Origin: Bacteroidota bacterium
GTDB lineage: Bacteria > Bacteroidota > Bacteroidia > Flavobacteriales_D > Crocinitomicaceae
Assembly: GCA_006226555.1 (NCBI GenBank)
Contig: SBGS01000246.1
Span: 1 to 5,998, forward strand
Length of the DNA stretch: 5,998 bases
Reading direction: 5' to 3'
A program made the position numbers and the translations under genes. Positions 1-5,998 of the stretch are shown piece after piece (the first letter of the stretch is position 1; every line of letters begins with the position of its first letter). Below the pieces are notes generated by a model. That model did no database searches. It was not told the origin of the DNA and saw only the letters and a list, made by a program, of their open reading frames with translations.

Positions 1-768
1 GTCGGAAAGCCTAATGTTGGTAAATCTTCACTTGTAAATGCCCTTACTGGTCAGGAAAGAAATATCGTAACCGACATCTCCGGAACAACGCGTGATTCCA
101 TTAATACCCGCTACAAAGCGTTTGGTTTCGACTTTGTACTGATCGATACGGCAGGAATCCGTAAAAAAGCGAAGGTTACTGAAGATATTGAATACTATTC
201 GGTGCTTCGTTCGGTGCGTTCTATTGAGAATTCAGACGTGTGTATTTTCATGATCGATGCTCAGGATGGAATTCAGAAGCAAGACCTGAACATATTTTAC
301 ATCATTGAAAAAAACTCGAAAGGTGTAGTGGTTTTAGTAAATAAGTGGGATCTGATCGAAAAAGACAATAAGACTACCAAGGAATTCGAAGATAAGATCC
401 GTGAACAGTTGGCTCCGTTTAGAGATGTTCCGATCATATTTACTTCTACGATCACCAAACAAAGGATCCACAAAGCCCTCGAAACGGCTATGGAAGTGTA
501 CCACAACCGTACGCAAAAGATCCCGACCTCTCAGCTGAATGAGATCATGCTGGAGATCATCCAGGCGACACCACCACCATCTGTGAAAGGTAAATATATC
601 AAGATCAAATATGTGCAACAGCTACCAACTCACGCACCGGCATTTGCCTTTTTCTGTAATTTACCTCAGTATCTGACGGATTCTTACAAGCGTTTCCTGG
701 AAAATCGATTGAGAGAACACTTTAATTTTACCGGAGTACCGATCAAGATCTTCTTCAGAAAGAAGTAA
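1..768 (+). CDS. der: Ribosome-assembly GTPase Der (EngA), C-terminal part, cut by the left window edge
   Basis: Der is an essential cytoplasmic GTPase with two G domains in tandem and a KH-like C-terminal domain; it acts in maturation of the large ribosomal subunit. The visible 255 residues are open from base 1 and hold the second G domain and the KH-like domain. Seen directly: P-loop GKPNVGKS at visible residues 2-9, SGTTRD at 27-32 (G2), DTAG at 49-52 (G3), NKWD at 114-117 (G4) and TST at 148-150 in the G5 position, where many homologues have SA. The KH-like domain covers about 175-255 and ends in the typical basic IFFRKK. The first G domain (roughly the first 175 residues of the usual 430-440) lies left of the window, so the true start is not visible. 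Internal GTG or ATG codons are not the start. Nothing looks broken. No convincing hairpin terminator follows the stop. Confidence 0.97.
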   Translation, partial: VGKPNVGKSSLVNALTGQERNIVTDISGTTRDSINTRYKAFGFDFVLIDTAGIRKKAKVTEDIEYYSVLRSVRSIENSDVCIFMIDAQDGIQKQDLNIFYIIEKNSKGVVVLVNKWDLIEKDNKTTKEFEDKIREQLAPFRDVPIIFTSTITKQRIHKALETAMEVYHNRTQKIPTSQLNEIMLEIIQATPPPSVKGKYIKIKYVQQLPTHAPAFAFFCNLPQYLTDSYKRFLENRLREHFNFTGVPIKIFFRKK

Positions 769-820
769 AAGATATAATTGGAATCCCATTTCGTTTATTC
801 TCCAAACGTTTTGTGCTGCA

Positions 821-853
821 TTTCATACACTATTCATACTTTATCCATACTTT
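821..853 (+). repeat. Three imperfect 11-bp direct repeats, possible regulator binding site
   Basis: The three units are TTTCATACACT (821-831), ATTCATACTTT (832-842) and ATCCATACTTT (843-853), joined without gaps. CATAC occurs at 824, 835 and 846, so the period is exactly 11 bp, about one helical turn. Direct 11-bp repeats with a conserved core and an AT-rich tail are the layout of sites for OmpR/PhoB-family response regulators; the E. coli Pho box has the same period and a TCATA core. The third unit lies where the -33 element would be for the candidate -7 box at 870-877, as expected for an activator replacing that contact. The repeats are seen; the binding role and any link to phosphate are inference. 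Confidence 0.5.
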
Positions 854-869
854 TTCTATAGGTAAGCTA

Positions 870-877
870 TACATATG
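870..877 (+). promoter_or_regulatory. Candidate -7 promoter box behind the repeat array
   Basis: TACATATG matches the Bacteroidota primary-sigma -7 consensus TAnnTTTG at five of six fixed positions. It begins 17 bp after the last 11-bp repeat. No TTTG-like -33 element is present at the usual distance; that place is taken by the third repeat. A start here would give ppx a leader of about 140 nt. Short matches of this quality occur by chance in AT-rich DNA. Confidence 0.25.
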
Positions 878-932
878 AATCGCTAGGCCGCAACAGAAGG
901 CTTATCGGGGGATGATTTACATGGAACTTGGG

Positions 933-940
933 TAATTTTG
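933..940 (+). promoter_or_regulatory. Candidate -7 promoter box nearer to ppx
   Basis: TAATTTTG is an exact match to the Bacteroidota -7 consensus TAnnTTTG and lies about 80 bp before the ppx start. No TTG-type -33 element is found about 19 bp upstream. The box lies between the arms of a short inverted repeat, GGAAC at 923-927 and GTTCC at 940-944, which shares one base with it. It competes with the box at 870-877 as the ppx promoter; the sequence alone does not decide between them. Confidence 0.3.
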
Positions 941-1021
941 TTCCTTTGATTCCTATGCTATTTTTTCACATTCTATCAACAACACGACTTCAGCCCTGTA
1001 AAAGCCGTATCTTTATCGTGA

Positions 1022-1909
1022 ATGAAATTCGGAGCAATTGATATAGGAACCAACGCTGCGCGCTTATTGGTTGGTGAAGTTTCTACAGACGATAACAGTA
1101 CCTTTATCTCAAAAGTTTCCTATTCCAGAATTCCCCTTCGTCTTGGTGAAGAAGTTTTTGAAAACGGGCGTATTTCTGAAAAGAAAGAGGCTGATTTCAT
1201 CAAGAGTATTGAAGCCTTTAAGCTGATCACAGAAATTTTTGATGTGCGCGAATTGCGTGCATGTGCAACTTCTGCCATGAGGGAAGCTGAAAATGGCGCC
1301 GAAATTCGACAGGCCATATTGGATCAGACCGGTGTGAATATTGAAGTAATCTCCGGAGACGAGGAAGCTGAGCTGATATTTGGAACATTTATGCTCCTTG
1401 ATTTTGATAAATCTAAACCCTTCCTTGTGATCGATGTTGGAGGTGGTAGTACGGAGGTCAGTGTTTTTGAGAAAGGGACACGCGTTGCCGCTCGTTCTTT
1501 TCAGGTAGGTACGCTCCGATTGCTGAAAGGGAAGGCTGCCGCAAATATTTGGGAAGAAGTAAAAGAATGGCTTTCCTCCCATGTTGATCTTAACGAGGTA
1601 CATCAGATCTTCGGTACCGGTGGTAATATCAACAAGACACATAAAATGCTCGGAGCAGGGCACATGGAGCCTATCAATATTGAAAAAATTCAAGGATTAA
1701 GAGATGAATTGGATGCGCTACCGCTGAACCAAAGGATCAATCGCTTCCAGCTTCGTCCCGATCGTGCGGATGTATTGGTTCCCGCGCTGGATATCTATCT
1801 CTATATCATGAAACAATTGGGATGTAACGAGATCATTGTTCCAAAAATCGGTCTATCCGATGGTATGATCTACGACATGTATAATCGCGCAATAAACGAG
1901 CAAAACTAA
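1022..1909 (+). CDS. ppx: Ppx/GppA-family phosphatase, short form (exopolyphosphatase or pppGpp phosphatase)
   Basis: Members hydrolyse terminal phosphates of polyphosphate or convert pppGpp to ppGpp in the cytoplasm, and share the ASKHA (actin/Hsp70/sugar kinase) ATPase fold. Seen: DIGTN at 7-11 (phosphate-1 loop), ATSAMREAEN at 82-91, ISGDEEAELIF at 110-120 with the Glu pair E114/E115 in the catalytic region, DVGGGSTE at 138-145 (phosphate-2 loop), GTGGN at 198-202, PDRADVLVPA at 246-255 and GLSDGMIYDM near the end. At 295 aa it is the short two-lobed form, lacking the C-terminal HD-like and helical domains of the roughly 510-aa E. coli Ppx. The ATG at 1022 sits directly before the conserved N-terminal strand, so the start is secure; no Shine-Dalgarno sequence precedes it. 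No ppk is visible nearby. Family is certain; preference for polyphosphate or pppGpp cannot be told from sequence, so the symbol is provisional. Confidence 0.93.
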   Translation: MKFGAIDIGTNAARLLVGEVSTDDNSTFISKVSYSRIPLRLGEEVFENGRISEKKEADFIKSIEAFKLITEIFDVRELRACATSAMREAENGAEIRQAILDQTGVNIEVISGDEEAELIFGTFMLLDFDKSKPFLVIDVGGGSTEVSVFEKGTRVAARSFQVGTLRLLKGKAAANIWEEVKEWLSSHVDLNEVHQIFGTGGNINKTHKMLGAGHMEPINIEKIQGLRDELDALPLNQRINRFQLRPDRADVLVPALDIYLYIMKQLGCNEIIVPKIGLSDGMIYDMYNRAINEQN

Positions 1910-1922
1910 CTTATACCATAAA

Positions 1923-2093
1923 ATGCCAACAATTAGAATAGGAATACCATTGGTGATGATAGCGATCTTTCTGATCTACATACTCTATCTCGTAATCACA
2001 AAGGCTGAACCGAAAAAGATCAAGCAAGTATTGCTACCGGGCATGTTCTTTATCTCTGTATGGCTACTGATCTATATCTTCGTTTTTAAGTGA
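1923..2093 (+). CDS. Small two-helix membrane protein, unknown function
   Basis: A 56-codon frame runs from ATG at 1923 to TGA at 2091, 13 bp after the ppx stop and on the same strand. The product starts MPTIRIGIPLVMIAIFLIYI and has two hydrophobic helices, about residues 6-25 and 36-54. A short charged turn (KAEPKKIK, 27-34) joins them and a Lys is the last residue. The basic turn predicts a cytoplasmic loop with both ends outside. The position, the hydrophobic pattern and the fact that the frame fills the gap up to the convergent gene support a real gene co-transcribed with ppx. There is no Shine-Dalgarno sequence, as for its neighbours. I do not recognise a family. A small subunit or modulator role is only a guess. 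Confidence 0.72.
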   Translation: MPTIRIGIPLVMIAIFLIYILYLVITKAEPKKIKQVLLPGMFFISVWLLIYIFVFK

Positions 2094-2109
2094 TTGGATC
2101 CTATTCCCG

Positions 2110-4209
2110 CTAAGAAGAGATCAGTAATCCAACAACGAGAACATCATCTATTTGCTCAAGACGACCTTTCCAGGCTTCAAATTCTGCTGACAACACACTT
2201 TCCTGTTCGGACATCGGAAGTTTTGAATTATGACACAAAAAGGAACGAAGTCTTTTTGACAAATACTTTTTCTCCTTTTCGCCTCCAAACTGATCCGGAA
2301 AACCATCCGAAAAAGCAAAGACCATATCTCCGTTTTGTAGCTGAAACATGGTTGTGGTAAACTCGATCGTTGCATCCTCTGTGTAACCAACAGATCGCTT
2401 TGTCGCTTCCAGCACTAGCTCCTGCCCTTCCCTAGATATGAGCAAGCTGTTCCGCGCTCCTGAAAAATACAATCGATTCTGATCAGGATCAATGGCAACG
2501 AGTGAAACATCCATTCCATCTTTGATCGCATCCGAACGATCCTTATTGAAAATGATCTGCAACTCTTTATCAATGAGCTCTAAGGCCTCTCCAGGATAAT
2601 TGACCTCGGGACTTGTAGCAGCCAGCTTCAATAAGTTGTTGCACACTATGCTTACAAACGCTCCAGGCACACCGTGACCGGTACAATCTGCAACAGCAAA
2701 GACCTTCAAACCTTTCGGCCATATCTTGTTGGGCTTGATCTCATCCGCCCAGAAGAAATCTCCACTCACAATGTCCCTTGGCCTGAAAAAAATAAAAGAA
2801 TCCTTAAATACTGATTGAAATTTGCGTTTATCTGTAAGTAAAGCCTGTTGCAAACGTTCTGCATACTTGATACTTGAAAGCAGATCCTCGTTTTTATCCT
2901 TCAGCTCCTGGCGATTTTGTTCAATCTCCTTAGTACGTTGCTTCACTTCCTCCTCCAGTCTCACATTGGACTCCGTAATGAACTTATTCTTTTCCTCCAG
3001 CTCCTTAACGAGTTGTCGTTGTGCCTCTTCTTTTTCCTTCTGCAATGCCTTGTACTTACCCGCCATCAGGATAGACAGAAATACTGTTTCGGTTAGAGCT
3101 CCGGCTTTCAAACCATACTGTGTGATCTCAATTGAAGGAAAAACACCTGAATTTCCCAATATGAATATGATGGCTCCCGTTAACAGAGCCAATATACCGA
3201 TAAGATAAAGCGGACTAATATTCGGATTGCGTTTTCGCGCTTGAAAAGAAATAACCAACAAGATTAACACTGCGATCAGGCTGATGAGGTTGATCAGTAC
3301 ATAAGACAACTCCATGATCCAGCCTTCGAAAAGGGAAATCAGGATAGTGAATAGCACTACGCCACTTATTATACTAATGATCCGTTTGCCAGTATCTCTT
3401 AGCCCCAGATAACTTGATGCATATCTCAACGCAAAGAAAACTGCTATCCCTGCAACAATGATCACAGCATGATCTGCCCAGTATCCTCCGTCAGGAAAAA
3501 TAAAACGATACATGTAGCCATCCAGAGCGAATTGTAGAAATCCCGAGAAAAAAACGTAGAAGCTATATGTGAGGAACAATCGATCCTTGAGCTGGATATA
3601 AAACGTAAAATAGATGAGGATCACGAACAGAAAAATACCGTAGTAAATACCGTATACAAACCACTTCGTACCAACGTGATGATAAAAGCCATCATTATCC
3701 CAAAAACGCATGGGTATGGTCAGAGATTCACCATCGCTTTTTATCCGCAGGACAAATCTCTGGGCTGCTCCTGCTTTAAGTAATATTGGAAAAGCAGATT
3801 CCTGAACAGGTATTGCTCGTTGTTTGAAAGGAGTGGCATCCCCGGATAATTGAAGATCACCATCAACCGTCCGTAAAAACACTTCATTTGTTATCGGACG
3901 GGCTGTTTCCAGGACAATGCGTTGATCTATGGTGTCCCGATTGATCAGCACAAAATCAATGAAGTAGGTTTTAGCTGTGAAATCAAAGTTCTCAACGGAA
4001 TTACTCATCTTAGAACGCATATCTCTCGAACGTTCCGGATCAAAATCCTTTAACGAAAGGTCTTCATTGAAGGTGTAAATGTGAAACCGATCTGCAATAG
4101 ATCTCCCGGTAGTTATTTCCGGATTCAATACGATCGTATCCTGCGCACTTGAGTAGCCCGTCAATAGTAAAAAGCACCAGCATATATTTCGAACAATCGA
4201 TCTCAGCAT
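2110..4209 (-). CDS. 7TMR-DISM receptor fused to a SpoIIE-type PP2C serine/threonine phosphatase
   Basis: Probably an inner-membrane signal receptor that dephosphorylates a protein partner, in the manner of RsbU or SpoIIE acting on anti-anti-sigma factors. Residues are numbered from ATG at 4209 (699 aa). A signal peptide covers 1-22. A periplasmic DISM-type sensor domain follows (about 40-168). Seven membrane helices lie near 183-203, 211-230, 246-266, 277-297, 301-322, 333-352 and 366-384. A charged coiled coil spans about 386-450, then the phosphatase domain to the end. All expected metal-binding Asp are present: SGDFFW (D484), ADCTGHG (D508), GMD (D567), SDG (D635) and IDD (D688/D689), so it should be active. 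A TTG one codon upstream could also start it, with a stop six codons further up, but ATG is preferred. It converges with the small membrane gene and diverges from the gene at 4291. No sigma or anti-sigma partner is visible, so the target is unknown. Confidence 0.93.
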   Translation of the reverse strand: MLRSIVRNICWCFLLLTGYSSAQDTIVLNPEITTGRSIADRFHIYTFNEDLSLKDFDPERSRDMRSKMSNSVENFDFTAKTYFIDFVLINRDTIDQRIVLETARPITNEVFLRTVDGDLQLSGDATPFKQRAIPVQESAFPILLKAGAAQRFVLRIKSDGESLTIPMRFWDNDGFYHHVGTKWFVYGIYYGIFLFVILIYFTFYIQLKDRLFLTYSFYVFFSGFLQFALDGYMYRFIFPDGGYWADHAVIIVAGIAVFFALRYASSYLGLRDTGKRIISIISGVVLFTILISLFEGWIMELSYVLINLISLIAVLILLVISFQARKRNPNISPLYLIGILALLTGAIIFILGNSGVFPSIEITQYGLKAGALTETVFLSILMAGKYKALQKEKEEAQRQLVKELEEKNKFITESNVRLEEEVKQRTKEIEQNRQELKDKNEDLLSSIKYAERLQQALLTDKRKFQSVFKDSFIFFRPRDIVSGDFFWADEIKPNKIWPKGLKVFAVADCTGHGVPGAFVSIVCNNLLKLAATSPEVNYPGEALELIDKELQIIFNKDRSDAIKDGMDVSLVAIDPDQNRLYFSGARNSLLISREGQELVLEATKRSVGYTEDATIEFTTTMFQLQNGDMVFAFSDGFPDQFGGEKEKKYLSKRLRSFLCHNSKLPMSEQESVLSAEFEAWKGRLEQIDDVLVVGLLISS

Positions 4210-4230
4210 CAAGCTAAGATATGAATTCTA

Positions 4231-4243
4231 GTTTGTGACAAAC
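4231..4243. promoter_or_regulatory. Perfect 6-1-6 palindrome in the divergent intergenic region
   Basis: GTTTGTGACAAAC is a perfect inverted repeat, GTTTGT and ACAAAC around one central base. It lies in the 81-bp gap between the starts of the receptor phosphatase (minus, 22 bp away) and the three-helix membrane gene (plus, 48 bp away). The size and symmetry fit a dimeric repressor or activator operator. As a transcript it would form only a loop-less weak hairpin, so a DNA-binding role is more likely. The flanking bases do not extend the symmetry. No good TTTG/TAnnTTTG promoter pair was found on either strand of this gap. Confidence 0.35.
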
Positions 4244-4290
4244 AAAATCCTTCACCTCAAATAAAACAGTATAAATTCCGTTTACATTAT

Positions 4291-4602
4291 ATGAAAAATA
4301 CAACCGGCCTCTTAAAGTCATCCAATAAGCGTTTTGTTATTATCCTGTTATGTGCCTCATTCTTATTATTTATACCGGCAGCAGGAATGACCTTTTCGAC
4401 TGAAATTCGCTGGTCTTTTTCGGATTTTATCGTGGCAGGCCTTATTTTGTTTGGAACAGGAGCACTTATGGAATTCTTTCTTAGAATGTTTCAATCCAAA
4501 AAAAGTCGACTCATCTCTTTGATATCACTTTTCATGTTTATTCTTCTTCTATGGCTTGAGCTTGCTGTCGGAATTTTCGGTTCACCGATCGCAGGAAGTT
4601 GA
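4291..4602 (+). CDS. Small three-helix membrane protein of unknown function
   Basis: A 103-aa inner-membrane protein with three hydrophobic helices at about residues 14-33, 44-64 and 74-97. A short basic stretch (QSKKSR, 68-73) lies between helices 2 and 3, which puts that loop in the cytoplasm. The motifs WSFSDFIVAG (41-50) and LELAVGIFGSPIAGS at the C terminus resemble, from memory, a widespread family of uncharacterised small membrane proteins with W-x-x-x-DF-x-VAG and LAVGIxGS signatures; a homology search would be needed to confirm this. There is no catalytic motif. ATG at 4291 is preferred because it gives a polar basic N-terminus before helix 1; no Shine-Dalgarno sequence is seen. It is transcribed away from the receptor phosphatase and ends 7 bp before the convergent gene. 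Confidence 0.8.
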   Translation: MKNTTGLLKSSNKRFVIILLCASFLLFIPAAGMTFSTEIRWSFSDFIVAGLILFGTGALMEFFLRMFQSKKSRLISLISLFMFILLLWLELAVGIFGSPIAGS

Positions 4603-4609
4603 CAATAGA

Positions 4610-5998
4610 TCAGAAAAAGGCTCTTAACTCCATGCCACCTGAATGAATGGCTCGATTCTCCGGTGATTTTCTCCCGAGATATTGAATGGTAAGCTGTAAA
4701 TTTCTGGAGATCGATCGCTGATAACCCAAAGACCAGGTATGGTTTAACCCCGGCTTTAACGCCTCCAGCATCTCAAACCCCAAAGAGGAGCTTTGTTCTC
4801 CGTTGTAGGTGATATTCAAGCTCTTAAAGCTCGCTTGCAAGCTCCCTTTTTCGGCCTGATTGTATTTCATGGTCGTGCCCAGCTCCATTACCGTAGCTCG
4901 TTCACCTCCCAACTCGAGTGCGTTCTGTTTTTCTGACATTCTACCGTCCAGCGTCAATCGGAAAACCGTATTTGGCTGGTATATGAAGCTCGGTTCGAGG
5001 TAGAAATAAGTTATGTTGAAATTTCTACCGCTCGTGTAGTCCGCATTGGATTCCTTTCTTCCCGTTTTTCCGGATAGCTTCAATGTATATTTTCGTTTCA
5101 GGTTCCATCTCAGAACGATCTCATGAAATGCATTACTGCGCGCATCAAATCCACTTGCCAATAAACTCTTTGAAGCATTGCGCTGATAGATATAATCTGC
5201 TCCGAAAATACTGGATGTTCGATTGAAGAATACCGCATTTCTAATGTTAGCGTTGTTAGAGATCAAGCTGGTATCAGTGATCCTCGTGAAGAAGGGGTTG
5301 AATGATCGCTCCGGGTCGAAATCATTCGTTTTTGTTTTCATTCTGACCGTCAACTGATCTGAGAAACGAGACAACAGTTTCAGGACACCATTTTTTCGCG
5401 CCCAAATGCGTTCCGGTTTCCAGAAAATGGATTGATTGAACTCATTAGAATATGTTTTCACATATTCATTGCTTGGGGTAAATACTCTGATATAGCTTGC
5501 CTGATCGACGAATTGCGCTATCTCGAACTCATTCAGATCCTTTATACCGTCATTGTTATAATCGATCCAGGTATAAATTCCCTGACCATCATTCACTTTG
5601 ATATATAGGAATTCTCTTTTCAGTTCAAGCCCGGAACCGATTTCATAAAAGGTATTCCATCGCAATGCTCCCTTTAAGGCATTTACCTCATAGTCAACTC
5701 TACCCAATAAGGTATTCTCCGGCGTAACCGAGATCAGGTTAGAATCAATTGCCCGTAATTCCCTGTAACTTGTGATCACTGTCAAGCGCTGATTTCTCCA
5801 TCTGTTAAGACCTAATTCGAGTCCTGTAGATCGCGCCTTTGCTGCAAGCTGCAATTCCGTACTGTCCGATCGTCTGTCAATTCGCTCTCGGTAAAACGCT
5901 TTGTAGGTATTTTTTGATGTATCTCCGTTCATCAGATAGAACTGGTAATCAAAAAACTCGTAGCTATTCGTTTCAAGGAATTCATTCCTGAAGGTATT
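4610..5998 (-). CDS. C-terminal part of a large strand-rich surface or outer-membrane-like protein, cut by the right window edge
   Basis: The frame stays open to the last base, so the visible 462 residues are the C-terminal end of a longer protein; the ATG at 5932 is internal. The sequence alternates polar and hydrophobic residues in repeated short strands rich in Tyr, Phe, Arg, Asn and Ser (for example LEPSFIYQP and LQLTIQYLG) and ends in GGMELRAFF, an aromatic C-terminus as in outer-membrane beta-barrels. At visible residues 146-157 there is a 12-residue calcium loop, DYNNDGIKDLNE, of EF-hand/dockerin-like form with acidic or Asn ligands at 1, 3, 5, 9 and 12, followed by FEIAQFVDQASYIRVF. 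I recall similar blocks in very large hypothetical surface proteins of Bacteroidota. Likely location is the outer membrane or cell surface; function is unknown. It could alternatively be a secreted or periplasmic beta-rich protein. No clear terminator follows it. Confidence 0.75.
   Translation of the reverse strand, partial: NTFRNEFLETNSYEFFDYQFYLMNGDTSKNTYKAFYRERIDRRSDSTELQLAAKARSTGLELGLNRWRNQRLTVITSYRELRAIDSNLISVTPENTLLGRVDYEVNALKGALRWNTFYEIGSGLELKREFLYIKVNDGQGIYTWIDYNNDGIKDLNEFEIAQFVDQASYIRVFTPSNEYVKTYSNEFNQSIFWKPERIWARKNGVLKLLSRFSDQLTVRMKTKTNDFDPERSFNPFFTRITDTSLISNNANIRNAVFFNRTSSIFGADYIYQRNASKSLLASGFDARSNAFHEIVLRWNLKRKYTLKLSGKTGRKESNADYTSGRNFNITYFYLEPSFIYQPNTVFRLTLDGRMSEKQNALELGGERATVMELGTTMKYNQAEKGSLQASFKSLNITYNGEQSSSLGFEMLEALKPGLNHTWSLGYQRSISRNLQLTIQYLGRKSPENRAIHSGGMELRAFF

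Larger units (their letters stand above)
769..1021. other. Intergenic region between der and ppx
   Basis: This 253-bp stretch has no plausible coding frame and no clear Rho-independent terminator for der; the only early symmetry is a short AAACGTTT palindrome at 804-811. It holds an array of three imperfect 11-bp direct repeats (821-853), a near-match to the Bacteroidota -7 box right after it (870-877), an exact -7 box match further down (933-940), and a short inverted repeat around that second box (923-944). The concentration of such elements suggests it is the control region of the ppx transcript. That is an inference from position and sequence only. Confidence 0.6.

Noticed and set aside
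886..900. Possible hairpin in the der-ppx gap around GGCC and GGCT
   Set aside because: The arms pair over only about three bases and no T-run follows.
1109..1693. Minus-strand 194-codon frame inside ppx
   Set aside because: It is the complement of well-conserved Ppx motifs; the product is rich in Cys, Phe and His without structure and is best seen as a shadow.
2094..2132. Possible terminator hairpin TTGGAT / ATCCAA at the convergent junction
   Set aside because: The stem is only 6 bp with a loop of about 27 nt and no T-run on either strand.
2094..2360. Plus-strand 88-codon frame directly after the small membrane gene
   Set aside because: It lies entirely opposite the phosphatase domain, whose SDG and DD motifs are intact on the minus strand; it opens with an alternative start and its product shows no domain-like pattern.
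2822..3208. Plus-strand 128-codon frame rich in Ser, Cys and Phe
   Set aside because: It is the reverse image of the coiled-coil and last membrane helices of the receptor phosphatase; the Ser/Phe bias arises from reading Glu/Lys-rich codons backwards.
4210..4212. TTG as the start of the receptor phosphatase
   Set aside because: It precedes an ATG by one codon and has no ribosome-binding signal in its favour; ATG at 4209 is the simpler choice. The difference is one residue.
4255..4279. Promoter for the gene at 4291 using TTTG at 4232 and a downstream TA-rich box
   Set aside because: At the 19-bp spacing the sequence does not resemble TAnnTTTG, and the nearby TATAAATTCC matches it poorly.

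Overview
The window looks like ordinary chromosomal DNA from a member of the Bacteroidota, probably near the Flavobacteriales or Cytophagales. Four things point that way: moderate-to-low GC, no Shine-Dalgarno sequence before any of the visible starts, a 7TMR-DISM receptor fused to a SpoIIE-type phosphatase (a common arrangement in this phylum), and a surface or outer-membrane-like protein ending in Phe-Phe. No RNA gene, insertion sequence, CRISPR array, origin or phage gene was found.

Left part, plus strand (1-2093): the C-terminal part of the ribosome-assembly GTPase Der runs in from outside the window. After a 253-bp non-coding stretch comes a short-form Ppx/GppA phosphatase. A 56-codon gene for a two-helix membrane protein follows only 13 bp later. 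The non-coding stretch holds three imperfect 11-bp direct repeats, spaced like sites for OmpR/PhoB-type regulators, and candidate promoter boxes.

Middle, minus strand (2110-4209): a 699-aa membrane receptor with a signal peptide, a periplasmic DISM-type sensor domain, seven membrane helices, a coiled coil and a complete PP2C/SpoIIE serine/threonine phosphatase domain. It converges on the small membrane gene with a 16-bp gap. It diverges from the next gene across 81 bp, which contain a perfect 6-1-6 palindrome.

Right part (4291-5998): a 103-aa three-helix membrane protein of unknown function on the plus strand. It converges, 7 bp apart, with the C-terminal 462 residues of a large strand-rich protein on the minus strand, which carries a textbook calcium-loop motif and continues past the right edge.

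The genes do not form one obvious pathway. The clearest working links are inferred: ppx with its small membrane neighbour as a two-gene transcript, possibly under phosphate-type control, and a shared control region for the receptor phosphatase and the three-helix membrane protein. I see no convincing new multi-gene system. The items most worth a second look are the 11-bp repeat array, the 56-aa gene and the palindrome.
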